Part shown: positions 51,735 through 64,000 of the stretch, one piece after another
Layout: every line of letters begins with the position of its first letter
Position numbering within the stretch: the first letter of the stretch is position 1
From: Promerops cafer
Lineage: Eukaryota > Chordata > Aves > Passeriformes > Nectariniidae
Reading direction: 5' to 3'
DNA: 64,000 nt
NCBI GenBank assembly: GCA_013398275.1
Contig: VZSE01005023.1
Location: 496,001 to 560,000 of the forward strand
Program-made: the position numbers and the translations under genes
The notes under the pieces: generated by a model
Database searches by the model: none
The model's input: only the letters and a program-made list of their open reading frames with translations
What the model was told of the DNA's origin: nothing

Positions 51735-52750
51735 TGGTAAGGTTTTGGTAGCAGGAAGGCTGCAGGAGTAGCCTCTGTGAAAGAATAATAGCATCTGCCC
51801 ATATGCCAGATAGAGCCTGTTCCAGCTGGGTCTAAGTTGGACCCACTGCAGGCCAAAACTGAGTCCATCAGCAATGTCACTAATGTCTCTGTGACATATA
51901 TTAGAAAATTAGAATATATGTCAATATTAGAATATTTAGGAAAGGGTAAAAAATACTGCACAAGAGCAACTAGGAGTGAGGAGTGAAAACAGGCGAGAGA
52001 AAACATTCTGCAGGCACCAAGGTGAGTGCAGAAGGAGGGGCAGGAGGTGCTCCAGGCTCTGAAGCAGAGATTCCCCTGCAGCCCGTGGTGAGACTGTGGT
52101 GAGCCAAGGCTGTGCCCCTGCAGCCCCTGAAGGTCCACCCAGAGCAGAGATCCACCTACAGCTCATGAAGGACCCAGGGCTGGGGCAGGTGGATGTGGCC
52201 AAAGGAAGATGTGAGCCCATGGAGAGACCACACTGGAGCAGGGCTGCTGACAGGATTTTTGGCCCTGTGACTGCCCACACTGCAGCACTCTGTTTCTGAA
52301 GGACTACACCCCATGGAAAGGACCCAGGCTGCAGCAGTTCTTGGAGAAACTCGTGCAGAAACTCATTTAGGAGACATTTGTTTATAACTGGAACAGAGAA
52401 AGAGTGTGAGAGGGAAGGAGTGGCAGAGACTGCAGCTTCCTTTTCCCATTCCCTTGCATTGTTTGGAAGTAGGAGACAGAAGAACTGGGAGCAAAAGTGA
52501 GCCTGGAAAGAAGGGAGTGATTACAGATTTTTTTCTTATTTCTCATTATCCTACTCTGTTTAATTGGCAAGAAAGGAAATTATTCTTCCTCAAGTTGAGT
52601 CTCTTTTGCCCATGATGGTACTTCCTAAGTGATCTCTTTGTCTTTCTCTCTTCTTTTTTTTTTTTATTTTCTCCCCTATCCTGTTGATGGAGGGGGGAGT
52701 GAGAGTGATTTGGTGGGCAACTGGCAGCCAGCCAAGGTCAAGCCACCACA
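51735..52750 (+). mobile_element. Avian endogenous retrovirus LTR, about 1 kb
   Basis: The interval follows the order of a well-known avian LTR that I recognise from memory. It starts TGGTAAGGTTTTGGTAGCAG, then GAAGGCTGCAGGAGTAGCC, CACCAAGGTGAGTGCAGAAG and a GC-rich repeat section. It continues with TTCTCATTATCCTACTCTG, AGTTGAGTCTCTTTTGCCC and GGTGGGCAACTGGCAGCCAG, and ends GCCACCACA at 52750. The section 52070-52330 holds imperfect units of roughly 40 bases built on CCCCTGCAGCCC and GGAGCAGG themes (for example 52073, 52115 and 52153). The usual AATAAA has decayed near 52565. No internal retroviral genes flank it, so it is a solo LTR. No target duplication is recognisable. Short open frames inside (such as 51936-52280, minus) are incidental. 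Confidence 0.85.
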
Positions 52751-55700
52751 ACCATTAAGAAAACAAAAGAAGGATCATTATTATAATGAATTCTAATTAC
52801 ATATGTGAACACCCAGAGAAAAACAGACCACATGCCAACACCTCAAACTTGAAGCATTTGTTAAGCAGCAGTCACCGACTAAATCAATGGGGTGGGTTGT
52901 TTTCTATTAACCTAGGGCAGCATCCTAGCTCTGTACTTCAGTAAGAAACAACAGGAATGATCAGATGAGCCATTTATCATATGCAGCAGAATGAATTATT
53001 AAGTTTAAGGGGCATGTTATATGCTAGGCAAATGTTGGTCAAAAACATGTCTCAAAAAGAAAATACCCAGAATGCAGAAACCCCAAAACATATTCTTAAT
53101 TTAAGTACATTGGTATCATCATTAATTGCTTCCAGGTCCCTTCTGTTTTGCTGCTTTGCCTTGTAGTTTTCCTGAGTCCTTAGAACTGTGGAGAAATCAG
53201 ATCATACATCAAAACCTTCCTTTTGTTTCTCAAACTGGTGGAGAAAAATTCAGCTGGGAAGGAAACTCATTATTCAGGCAAAAAACAGACATCAGCATAC
53301 CCTGATCTCATTTGTGCCATTCTCTGTCAAGCTGTAATTTGTCTTTTCCTATCTTCATTGTCAGCAGGGACTAATTTCTATGCTGGAAGTTTTCCTATTC
53401 CTTGTGGAGCTTGGTGCTTTCTTCTTCCAGCTTTTGGCATAAATATATTTGAAATTTGCAAGGGGGACTTCCAAATTAGTTTGAAAATTCTGTCTTGTTG
53501 GGAATCCCTGGGAATGTTCCTCTATTTGCCAAACAAAAGAGTTCAGATACAGCCACCACAAGGAACACAAAGAAGAAAGGAAATATTTGGATATCCTGGG
53601 TAGCTAAAATGCTAGCAGTAATCCAACATAATCTGTAGAGGGGATCCTCAGGCTCCCATACACTTATCACACTTCTCAGGTGACTTTCATGGTTCTGAGG
53701 CAGATAAATCTCTTTCCTAACATGATCATCATGTTACCTAAATGAAGGTTTTAAATGGCAAGAATAGTTTCTACTAAAAAGAACAAATCCTGATCAAGTT
53801 GGTTCTTGATCCAAAATTATTTTCTATCCATCTGCAGATTTTTAGGATGATGAAGCATCAGCACGTGCATGATTAACATCTCTCACCCATTATGACAAAA
53901 ATATGCATGCCCTCTAAAATGCTTTTCTGCATTGGATTTGCTTTTAACAGAATATAGTCCACAAAATATGAGGCCAACTGCAAGTACAACGTCTTGAACA
54001 ATACTATGTACTCCTACTCTTTCCCCAAAAGCAGTCCCTCAAAATACCATATTACCAATATAATACTACTTTGCAAAAGGATGTTGAAACAGGAAATTAC
54101 TCATTTTCCCATAGTTCACATGCAGAAATGTGATGTATTAATTGCATGTATACACACATATGTCCAAACACACATACTTACATACACAAATAATTACATG
54201 CTTCTTTAGATTGTCTGCAATTGTCTCATTCTGGAGTCTGAGTCCAGCAGCAGAGAAATTAAAATAGGGTTGAGACAGAAATGGTGTTACAGTGATGTTT
54301 TTCTTGTACCTACACTTCAATTAACAATTGACATCAGCACAGTACCACCCTTCAGTTGCACAATCATCAAATCAACAGTGCTGTTAAAAGACCCTGGTTT
54401 TTTTCCTTTTACAAACATATAAAGTAAACATATAAGCATATAAATATAAAGAAATACAGATTTAAAACTTGGGAGTCTGATGAGAGTGTTTTGCTGACTT
54501 GGGGAACATGTGACTGAACAAAGTCAAAGAGCAGAAGCCAGGGGCAAGGCTGTGGAAGGCAATGCTTTTTGGTGGACCACCTCTCAGCCAACTGAATAAA
54601 CTATCAGATAAAAGAAACCAGCAGGGTTACAATTTGTCATGTCTAAGATTAAACCTACTTAATACACTTCCTTCTGAAAGTAGAAATTACAGCTAAAACC
54701 TTTAAGAAAGTAGACTGCTTAAATATTTAATCTTTCATGTGTTTTGCATATAGTAATAGATGTAAGTTCTCCAAGTTCCAGTAAGAACTTTGTCAGTTTA
54801 ATTTTAAAAAGAAACCCAAAAACTTTGTACTGAGAGTGTTTGCTTTAATCACACTTTCATCTCTTTGGGGGAAGTCAGTTAAAGGAAGAAATTACATTTA
54901 ATTTCTGATAGGGATCAAAGGGGGAAAAAATCAGTGCCACAACCACTATTTATAGCTTATTACCTATCACAAGTTACAAACTGTTACTTTCATCATAAGA
55001 TATATGCAAAGACAAATATCTATTTGATATTTTATTTAATAAAGTTAGTAATAACTGATTCTAATAATGCAAATACAAATACTTAATATTTTATTTATTT
55101 TATAAAATACTATAAAATCTATTCTGATTATCCTAAGTTAATTTTACTATATGTGGTTGTATATACTATAAACATATATTTAAATGCAAACACACACATA
55201 TGTAAATATATGAACAGAATTGCAGTGTTTGAAGTGAAAGAAACCCGTTCATTTGCTCAGTCCAGAACTTCCAAAAAGTAATTACACCATTAATGAAGTA
55301 AAAGACTGCAACTTAGAACACTTCTGAGTGTCTCTCAAAGGCCACGTTTTCAAACTCATATAAATGCCTCACATCTTAATGTTGAAATCTGGATCCAGAG
55401 TCAAATCAAACTTTCAGAAGTGGGGTGAATTTGTAATTTCACAAGGAAATAAGACACTCACCTGGCATGTCAGTTACAGACTGATCCAGAGACCAGGAGA
55501 CATTATTGTAAATGGTTTTGGTACAGAATGAAATAATTCACAATAGAAAATAAAAACCAACTCTTTTTACATGGAATGGTTTTGAAACAAATCACTAATT
55601 CTTTGTCAAAGCCCTGCATTGAATTGAAGACAGAAAAATCAATCAGAAACTACAGTAATCTTTATTGCAAATGACAGTAGATAAAAAAGTAACATAATTT

Positions 55701-58700
55701 TTTATGTGAAAGTTTCTTTCAAAATGTCTTCTGAAGAGTTAGGACTCCATGTTTTCTTTTGGAAAAATAATAGTATTTCTGGATATATAATACTGATATT
55801 TTTATCTAAGACAGTAAAGACTGGAAAAAAAATCTTTCCAGGGCATACTCAATCTTCCTATAATCTTGCGGAGGAAAGCATTCAATGCTAGAAGAATAGT
55901 TCTAAGGGTACAATCAAAATCATTGATCAGCTTGGAATTAATAACAGGAATGATTATCTGGCACAAAGATTTATAGAGATTTTGTTGCCTTCTGTTATTT
56001 TATGAGAATTTATGTGGATTTTCTGATGATTAACAAAGCATCAGTTCTGAAAATACACTTCAAACGATATAAGCAGCTGTGAAGACTCATGGAGCAAAAA
56101 CTTAAGTCTGAATTTCTCTGCATGCAAGAAATGTCTCCCATGTTCATGTGTTCAGAGCTCCTTTTTAATCTTCTTTAGCCTTTTTTACCCCCATACTTCT
56201 TCAAATGCCTATGTATTCTCTTCCAGCACTTTTAACAAATGAAGGTTTTTTCCCCCTCAGATCAAAGCTGAAACTCTAAGGTCTACTGGGAGTCTTGATG
56301 AGTTAAATTTATATTTGAAAGCAAAATTTAGCCATAAGACTTTTATTTCCACTTAATTATTCCTTGATAATATGCCATGAATGCACGCAGATATTTTTCT
56401 TTCATTCTCATATTCCTGCAAGGAACAACAGAAAAGGCTTAAATCACTAAGTTGGAGATATACATGTATGGCAGCAAGAATCAATTCTTTATATTTCACT
56501 TAAGAAACATTAAACCATTCATTCATCCTGACAATAGAGGCTAGTGCTTAAAGCAATAAACTACCTTATAGGAAGGAATAGTTTAGAACCCCTTAGGCAG
56601 AGAGAACAGAACTATTTGGGGCTCTCCCATTCCCAAAAGTGCTCAGGACTCCCCACAGGGGAAACCATCAGCCATGCCAGAGTCAAATCACAACCTTTTG
56701 CTGGTTAGTTCTTCCACGGCTTTGGCTTTTTAGAGAAAAATTATTTCTAAAGTTAACTTAGAATTTGATTCAAATCAAAACAGTTCTGACTTTGTTGAGG
56801 ACAAAGAAGGGTTAAATTTGATCATTTCATGGGTCTTTTCAGAGGATCTTTTCACTTTTTATAGAGATCCAACCAAGCCAGCCAACAGTGGGAGGGCAGT
56901 GCTTTTGAGTTTTACTTTCAATAAATCACAGCCATAAGCACTCAATGTCTCCGTCATGACCACCCACAGCAAGATGACCACTGCCACCGCAGTGGCCATC
57001 CCGGACTGCCGGGGCAGCTGGCATCTTTTACCAGGTCTTCACAATTTTTTGGGATTCTTCAGATTATAGAATATCTTTTTTCCCCCCAGGTTTCAGTTTG
57101 ATGCTTCAAAATAATATCCTTTTTGCCCATGTAAAGTTACCTGTCAGTTCAAATACAACCAACAAGAAATTATTGCTATGGGCCACAATAAACATTTTTG
57201 GTAGCAGGCATGCTGCTTTGTGTATGTGGGAAAACAGTCATAAAACCAAGATTATGTGAATATAATAAAATCAAAGGTCTTCTGTTTATTTGAGCTTAAA
57301 CATCATCAATACTACACTGGAAATATTTAGCCATTCTAAAGCAAATCAATTTTGAACTTATACCCCAGTACAAGATTCTTTTGTTTTCACATTTTAACAA
57401 TATGAAGAGTATTTTCTTTCTTAAGTAGGAAGAAGAATTCCCTCTGCTTCTTTTTTGCCCCTCCATTTGTTCCATATTTGTACTATGAACATACATACCA
57501 TCATATGGAGCACATGCCTCAAACCAGACCTTTTAAATTTTGAAAGGATTACTTTTAGGAATATCCTAAACCTCTTAGAAAACAATAGTGAAGGTTATAA
57601 CTAGAAACTTCTTCTCAGTTTGGTCAAATATTTGCTTTTTGAGAAAATAGCATATGCAGTTAAAAATGAGAGTACCATGTAGTACTGGAGGTTTTTTTCT
57701 TTTTCCTTTCTTGCAGCACTTATATAATTACCTTATTTTCACTTGTGGTTCTAATTTTAAAATGGGAAGATAAGCTAAATATTAAAACTAACTCGTACAA
57801 AAGCCAGCTGAAGTCACAACTGGGAAAGAAGTGAAAGCAAATAAGTAATCATAGACATTGACAAGGAGAACAACATTTTGGTTCCTTATTTTAACTGCTC
57901 ACAGAAAACTCATCATCACTGCTTTCATCAAAGGCCACATGGTATGAGAGATCCCAAACTGTAAGAATATTGTCCCTCTGCTTTAATTTTAATTTAGCCA
58001 CTTATAAAAAAATTATCTCAGTATTTGGGTCTTGGGATGTTTTCCAGACTGTTGCTCAAAGCTCTTTTTTGCCTGGTTAATTAGAGCTTAGTCCAGAGCA
58101 GGGGAAAGGAGAGGAGGAGACCAGCACTGCCCTCCAGGACAACTGGCAGCACCAGCTGTCACACAAGCTGCTGGCTCTTGGCTCTCCAATTGCTCATGCA
58201 GAAGGAGAGTGCTGTGTTTTCCTTCACTGCTCCTCTCACCAGGGCAGTGTCATCAACTCGTTTCCTTCCCTGCCATGATGAATCTTCAGCCTGTGCTGCC
58301 ACCTGCTCCAGCTCTTAACAATTTTCCTGCTCAGAGCACATCAGGTCCGTTGTGCTTTCACTCCAAGTTGGGCTGGCAGCCTGGATTTCAGGCAATTCTG
58401 CACAGAAAACAAGGTTTGCTCTGGAAACCCCAGAAGAGTTGTTTCTGCCTTCCTGAACTCCAGTACCCTGAACTCAGCTTAATGCCCCATTTCAAGTCAC
58501 TTCCAAACCACCACCTCCACCACGTCTAACCAAGGACTGCAAGCAGGCAAAGAAGTGTTCTATTTGCAAAACAATGAAACAAAATAAAAGTTCCACCAAC
58601 CAAGTCTAAGGAGGGAAAAAATATGTTAGAGTAGAAAAAAAAATCAAAACACTGTCTAGTCTTTTTAACCATGCCATTAATGGAATGGCAATGCAGGCTT

Positions 58701-61700
58701 ATGTTTGCTATTTGTGACAAAAAAGAATAACTTAACAGGGAATTGTTCTTCCATTATAACTTTGAAAAAACAGCTAAGTAGAGATATATTTCCCTGCAGA
58801 GCTGTATCAAACATTTATGCTTTTACAGCTTTGCTCTTGTCAAACAATACAGAGAAGCATTCCCAAGTTCCACTTGATGGAGAAAAGCATGCTGTATAGA
58901 TTGGCTTCAACACAAAAAATTAATTATATCATTGCAATTAATAAAACATTCACTAAAATAAAAATGTAAAATGGCTGCAATTTAATATAACCATGCTAAT
59001 ATATCTGCATTTATTCAATTCCTTTCTTATGAGACTCTGTGAGAATTTTAATGATGTATACCATAGTAATCAAATAGACAAGTGCAGAAAAATGACATAT
59101 TGCTCTAAGCAGTCACTTTCTCATTCTAAGAAGGTTCTTTGTAGTAGAGTTATGTCTACTGATAGAAAATCTAATGAAAACACTCTTTTTAGAGTTTCTA
59201 ATTCTCAATTGAACAAATGTTAGTCTTTATCAAAACAGAAGAAATATACTGATACAGTTTTACTGGGAAGATAATATATTTCAGAGCAGTAATGCATATG
59301 CATTGGAGACATCATAAACAAAAGTACTTATTTTTCTCTTTTACCCTCAGTACCATTGACAAAACCACTCGGAGATTTGAGAATTTAGCTGGCTTGCGAA
59401 AAGCTAAAATTTCCCTCTGGTGCATTCATGAAAGGAGTATTTCTTTCTAAATGGGTAATCTTCTTGAGTTTCTGGAAAAGCTACTTTTCTGCATTCCTAT
59501 CAGTTACCAAGTCACTAATGCTATTTCAATGCTCATCATGTTAGAGATGAGCCCAGCAATAGCTGCTGAGTCATTTCTGGTGCCTAATGCTCACCCCTGG
59601 TGGTGTCACAGCATCGGGAATGGTGTCAAGCAGGATTTCCAGAAGGAAGAAGTCAGCTCCAGGGCAGGGCAAGGCAGCAGCCAGGCTCAGAGCACCGCAG
59701 GTAAACGTGCAGTTGGCAGCCAGGACAAAGGAGTAAGCCCGCAGCAGTCTCCCTGGCCAGCAGGTGGGTTTGTCTCGCCCTGAGCTCTCCAGGAGGCCAA
59801 GTGAGTGACTGCAGCCCGGATTAGAGGCTATAAACCTTAATTGCCCGGGGCAGCTGACACAGACTAGCTCAAAGGAGAAAAACTCCAACCTCTCTCTGCT
59901 ACTGTGCATATTCCTTTGGCTTGCTGAGGCCTGGCTAGGGCATTCCTGCTTTACTCTGGCCCTGCACGTGCACATAGTAGTGCATATTGTCCCTTCTGTT
60001 AGATTTTTCCATGAACAAATATGACTTGGAAGCCCAGATTCCAATTTGCTCTTCTGTACACTTGTAGCCAAGAAAGGAACATAACCCATATGGGAAGGAT
60101 AACATTGTCATGGCCAGAAAAAATGGGTAAGACCATTTCTCACCTTCATAGAAACAAATAACAGTGATCCAGAGCCTCTTCTTGGGCTCCTTTTCCATTT
60201 CTGAGACACAGTCAAGAATCTGAGCCAAAGTTTAGGATACAGCGAATTGCAGTGATGTTTAGCTAAAGAAGCTTTGTTCCATTTTTATAACTGCTACACA
60301 GAAGGATGTGCCAATGATATAGCTCATGGAGAAGGAATAAGAGATGCTGTCAGTTCCCTAGAAGCACTGCATACAGAAGATCACTGTATATAAAGATCTC
60401 ACTTGGCTACAATCACACTTAAATCATCACAAAAAGGAAGTATGAGATCAGAAGGCTTAGTCCCTAAACTCTGCTGAAGAAAATCGAGTTGCCATTGACC
60501 ACGAGCAATTACTTGGCTTTAGATCAAAAGACAACCTTGGTACTTATCTGATCACCAGCAATGTTTAGTGAAGCAAACCAAATTCAGGCACAAACATCCA
60601 ATATGCAGGGAACAGACCAGAGGAGCTTGCTACCAAATTCAGTGGAAGCAGAAAGCAACTTGCCAGGTGCAACAGTTAGAATTTTTGCCTTTTGTTTCTC
60701 TGCAATTATCCTGCCTTGGATTTTACTTTTTTCATGCAGTTTTCAATAATTTATTGCAGGCACTAATAGTATTTTTTTCCTAACAGAATCCTATTTGATT
60801 TCCATTATGTCCATTATAGAATAATCCTGTGAAGACTGAGCGCAGTCGTTTGGTGGGTTTATCTACCACAGTACATTTAATATGATCTAATCTTTCTCCA
60901 ACCCCACTATATCATTGAAAGGTTGTGATTTCACTGGGGCAGAGACTCTGTGAAGTGCCTTCAGACAAGACCTCCAAAGTGTGCTATCACTATAAAGACA
61001 AATCACTACCAAGAAGATATTTCCTTAAATATTACATTTTAGCTTCATGGCTAAAAACCATGAAAATATTGGAATAATACTGACAATTTTCTGAAGAGTT
61101 TTGCATTTGCTTGAATTAAAAAAAAAAAAGTAATTGTAAAATAAGGTTGTATCATGTAGTGAGCTATGGATGAAAACCTTTAAACCTCAGGCTTCCTACT
61201 AAAAAAACCCCAAACATATGCAGGCAACATGATCCATCATGTCTGCACAAATACAGGAATCACTTTAATGTCTCTAACAGAAGGGCAATTTAAAGGGAAT
61301 TGGGTTTGAGTACTCCTCCTCCATTAGAGCCCAGCATGAAATTTAACTTTTATCCAATGCCTGATTTGTTTTAAAGCTGAATGATTCATGATACAGCATA
61401 ATTTTGTGTCAGGAAAGCAGGACCCTTTTTTATTGCTGTGACTTGATAACTTAGCCAAAGGATAATTTGAGTGGGTTTGCTGTTTGTTGTTTTGTTTTTT
61501 TCCCCTGGTGCTCTAAATCAAAATCTGATATCAATACTTTGAATCTAGGAAGTATTTAATTTTAAATACTGAGCATTAATGCATTGTTTTTAACATGGTT
61601 ATCCTTGTGCACTACAAGGTGCCCATGCAGTATTGTCTTTCTTTGGGATCATTGATATTTAAAGCTGTCTTTGCAAGCTGGAACAGAAAACAGACTGTAT

Positions 61701-64000
61701 TCTGCATTGTTACATATTAAAAAAAAATCTATTATGCTGGTTTCACAGATTTGCACAGTTTAGTAATGCAGAGCGAGGACCATCTTTAAAGGAAAACAAG
61801 ATATTTCTCAATTGGTAGCTGTCGTATCCTAGATCCATGGCTTTACAGTGATGTCAATCAGATCCTATATACCAGTTTGGAATAAAATATTTTCCATAGG
61901 CTTTTTTTCATTGCAGCACTTACTTAAATAGAAAAAGTGGCTTAGCTCTACAGGTGTCAGTCAACTGCTTTCCAGTTGCAGCATTCATATTCTCAGAATA
62001 AATTGTAGCAAGTAGTTTTAAACTGACTTCATTTTTTCAAGGACCTCACCTTGCTACACATGCACAAATATCTTTTTTTGAAGGTCAAGAGGTTAACTAT
62101 TCAAGACAGTAATTTGTAAAAATATTAGAGTATAATGCTACTCAATAGTTGGAAAAAATGCCTAAGCTTGCCAATATTTGCAGTCCATGGGGCTAGATAT
62201 GGCAGGGTGAGATTTGCCCTGTGTACACTAGTTGTCTCAACAAAAGCCACACAGACTTCTTAAAATGGAGAGGGATAAATACCCTCAGAAGGTGACTCCT
62301 TCTATTTGAATTTTTAGTAGAAACATAGACTTTAGGGAGCTAAAACTGGATCAGAGTCATCTCATTAACAAGTAGATGACAGGACTGGAGTTATGTAGTC
62401 ACAACTTCAATTTACCCAAAAATTCACTCTCTCCCTCTCCTCTGTCTACAAAAATACCTGTTTGTAATGGAATATCCCTGGAAATTTGCTTGTATTCTTT
62501 TCTCATCAGGACCTAGACCATTACAGACAGTTTTTTTCCTTCCCTGAACAGGACAAGTAAGTCTACAACATTTTATTACCTGCAGACAGGTTTGTATTCT
62601 GGATCATGTGAAGTGTGAGGCAGAACAATTTTTGCTGGAGTAACTTTGTTGTTGTGCAGAGGTCCTTTTTTCAATTACAGAAAAAAACCTGAAATTCATT
62701 ACATTCACAGAGAGATGAAGGCATGACCAGGAGAACAAATTTTCTGATAGTCCATTGTTCAGACAGTAGAAAACACTGTAAGCAGCCAGTGAGGCAGGTT
62801 TTTCTAGAGACATCAAGTGCAACATGCTCACCAAAATGAGCCCAAAGTCTTCCTCTCCCACTGACTGAGCTGCTACCTGCCCACCCTGCACATGCTTCTG
62901 CTGTGGTGGACAACCTCTGAGGATGAGGATGAAGGTGGCATCAGCACCTTTCCAAGGAAAACCCTTCCAGTGCCTGCAAATGTGATGGCATTACCGAGGC
63001 TGATGCATTTACAGAGTGTTCCTGAGACTTGTTAAACAGCTCCCAAGATCAGCCAGCGCAGTAAAACCCACATGAGGTTAAATTACAGGCAGCATTCTTT
63101 CATTTCTCATTGCTGACTGAGGAATAGTTAATATGTAACTGCTGCTGGAAGAGATAGAGGAAAGCTCGGGCAATATTTTCTCTCAGCACCTTGCATAAAC
63201 AGGTCAATCTCCAAGACAGTCTGAATTTATTGGTAGAGCAAGGTAGCATCATTGCTTGCTTAGTCACACCAAGATGGACATTTTAATCTAGGATTCTGCA
63301 ATCCTTGCAGGATGCACTTATTCTATCTGCTGGTTCAAAGCCATCACCAGATAGTTGTTTTGCATATACACAGGGTTTTTTATTTTTTTTCTGTAAATGG
63401 AAACTCTTTGCTCACCTGTAAAGGGATAAAGAAAAAATAACAGAGGTTCATTTCCTTTTGCAAAACATTGACAAATATTTTTAATCAAATATTTTTTCTC
63501 AGTTTATAAAAATTTTGCCGCTTCTTCTAGTATAAATTCTAGTATAAAAACCTTTATGGATATTTGCTCCTTCTGTCTAGGGAGCTTCTGTGCATGCAGC
63601 AGTTAACCTAAAGATGAGTAAACCCCATACAAAGCCTGAAAAATTGCAATTTTATTTCTGTACTTTACTGGTTCTGTTTCTATACAGAAATGATGTCTAG
63701 AGTATTGCATGGCAAAAGCACAGAACTACACGGTTAGGTCAACTGTTATGTGTTGGAAATTTTTTCAGGAGACATTGCTGGGGACAGAGACCATTGCTCA
63801 TGCTTGTGTTGAAGTCAGCTGTTGTCTTGCTTGCATTGCTGTTGGCCAGATGCCAATTTCTCTGGCAGGAGTAATTAGGGAATTGAACTATCAGTAAAAG
63901 AGATGTTAAGGGACTATAGCTAAAGGCTGTTTTAATACTAATAAGGAACACACACTAAAGCCTATCCATCCTCTGGCCTTTAAAATAAGCAATGTGTGTC
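52751..64000. other. Intergenic DNA, no supportable gene
   Basis: AT-rich with TA-rich simple sequence near 55015-55215 and no identifiable repeat family. Frames of 106-172 codons occur at 53223-53603 (+), 58209-58529 (+) and 59571-60089 (-). None has a motif, a credible splice pattern or sequence I recognise. A GC-raised patch at about 59560-59900 may be regulatory and is discussed under findings. Confidence 0.5.
55015..55215. repeat. AT-rich low-complexity stretch
   Basis: About 200 bases dominated by ATTTTATTTA, TATAAAATAC and ATATATTTAAATG motifs, ending with CACACACATATG. Simple sequence with no gene. Confidence 0.65.

Noticed and set aside
59571..60089. 172-codon minus-strand frame
   Set aside because: The longest frame outside the CpG island and CR1 copies, but it has no motif and spans a change of base composition. 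A homology search could overturn this.
1..64000. tRNA, rRNA, CRISPR arrays or prokaryote-like operons
   Set aside because: None seen. The regular repeats present are simple sequence, CR1 or LTRs, and the DNA is clearly vertebrate.

Overview
This window is vertebrate nuclear DNA, almost certainly avian and probably songbird. Three things point to a bird: the repeats are CR1 LINEs and avian-type retroviral LTRs, I see no L1 or Alu sequence, and one recognisable gene start is conserved across amniotes. Most of the window is AT-rich and non-coding. Nearly all open frames of 60-180 codons look like chance, because they lack family motifs, credible splice context or runs of conserved-looking residues.

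Layout. Positions 1-20308 look like the 5' part of a very large first intron, on the minus strand. Positions 20309-20416 are coding exon 1 of ZNF804B (minus strand), inside a CpG island at about 19400-21400 that carries the promoter and 5' UTR and contains a 66-base N gap. From about 21400 to 64000 is the region upstream of the gene, where I find no exon. It holds several CR1 relics, an LTR at 37768-38929 that is split by a second LTR with a clean 6-bp target duplication, a 1.67-kb block that appears twice without differences on either side of a 346-base N gap, and a roughly 1-kb LTR at 51735-52750.

Functionally the window is one promoter and first exon of a zinc-finger protein gene, set in a mostly empty intron and upstream desert. 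I found no operon, CRISPR array, tRNA, rRNA or new multi-gene system. The observations most worth checking are the probable false duplication around the gap at 44470-44815, the nested LTRs, the internally deleted CR1, and the promoter structure of ZNF804B. Family names and comparisons to other species come from memory of those families; no search was run.
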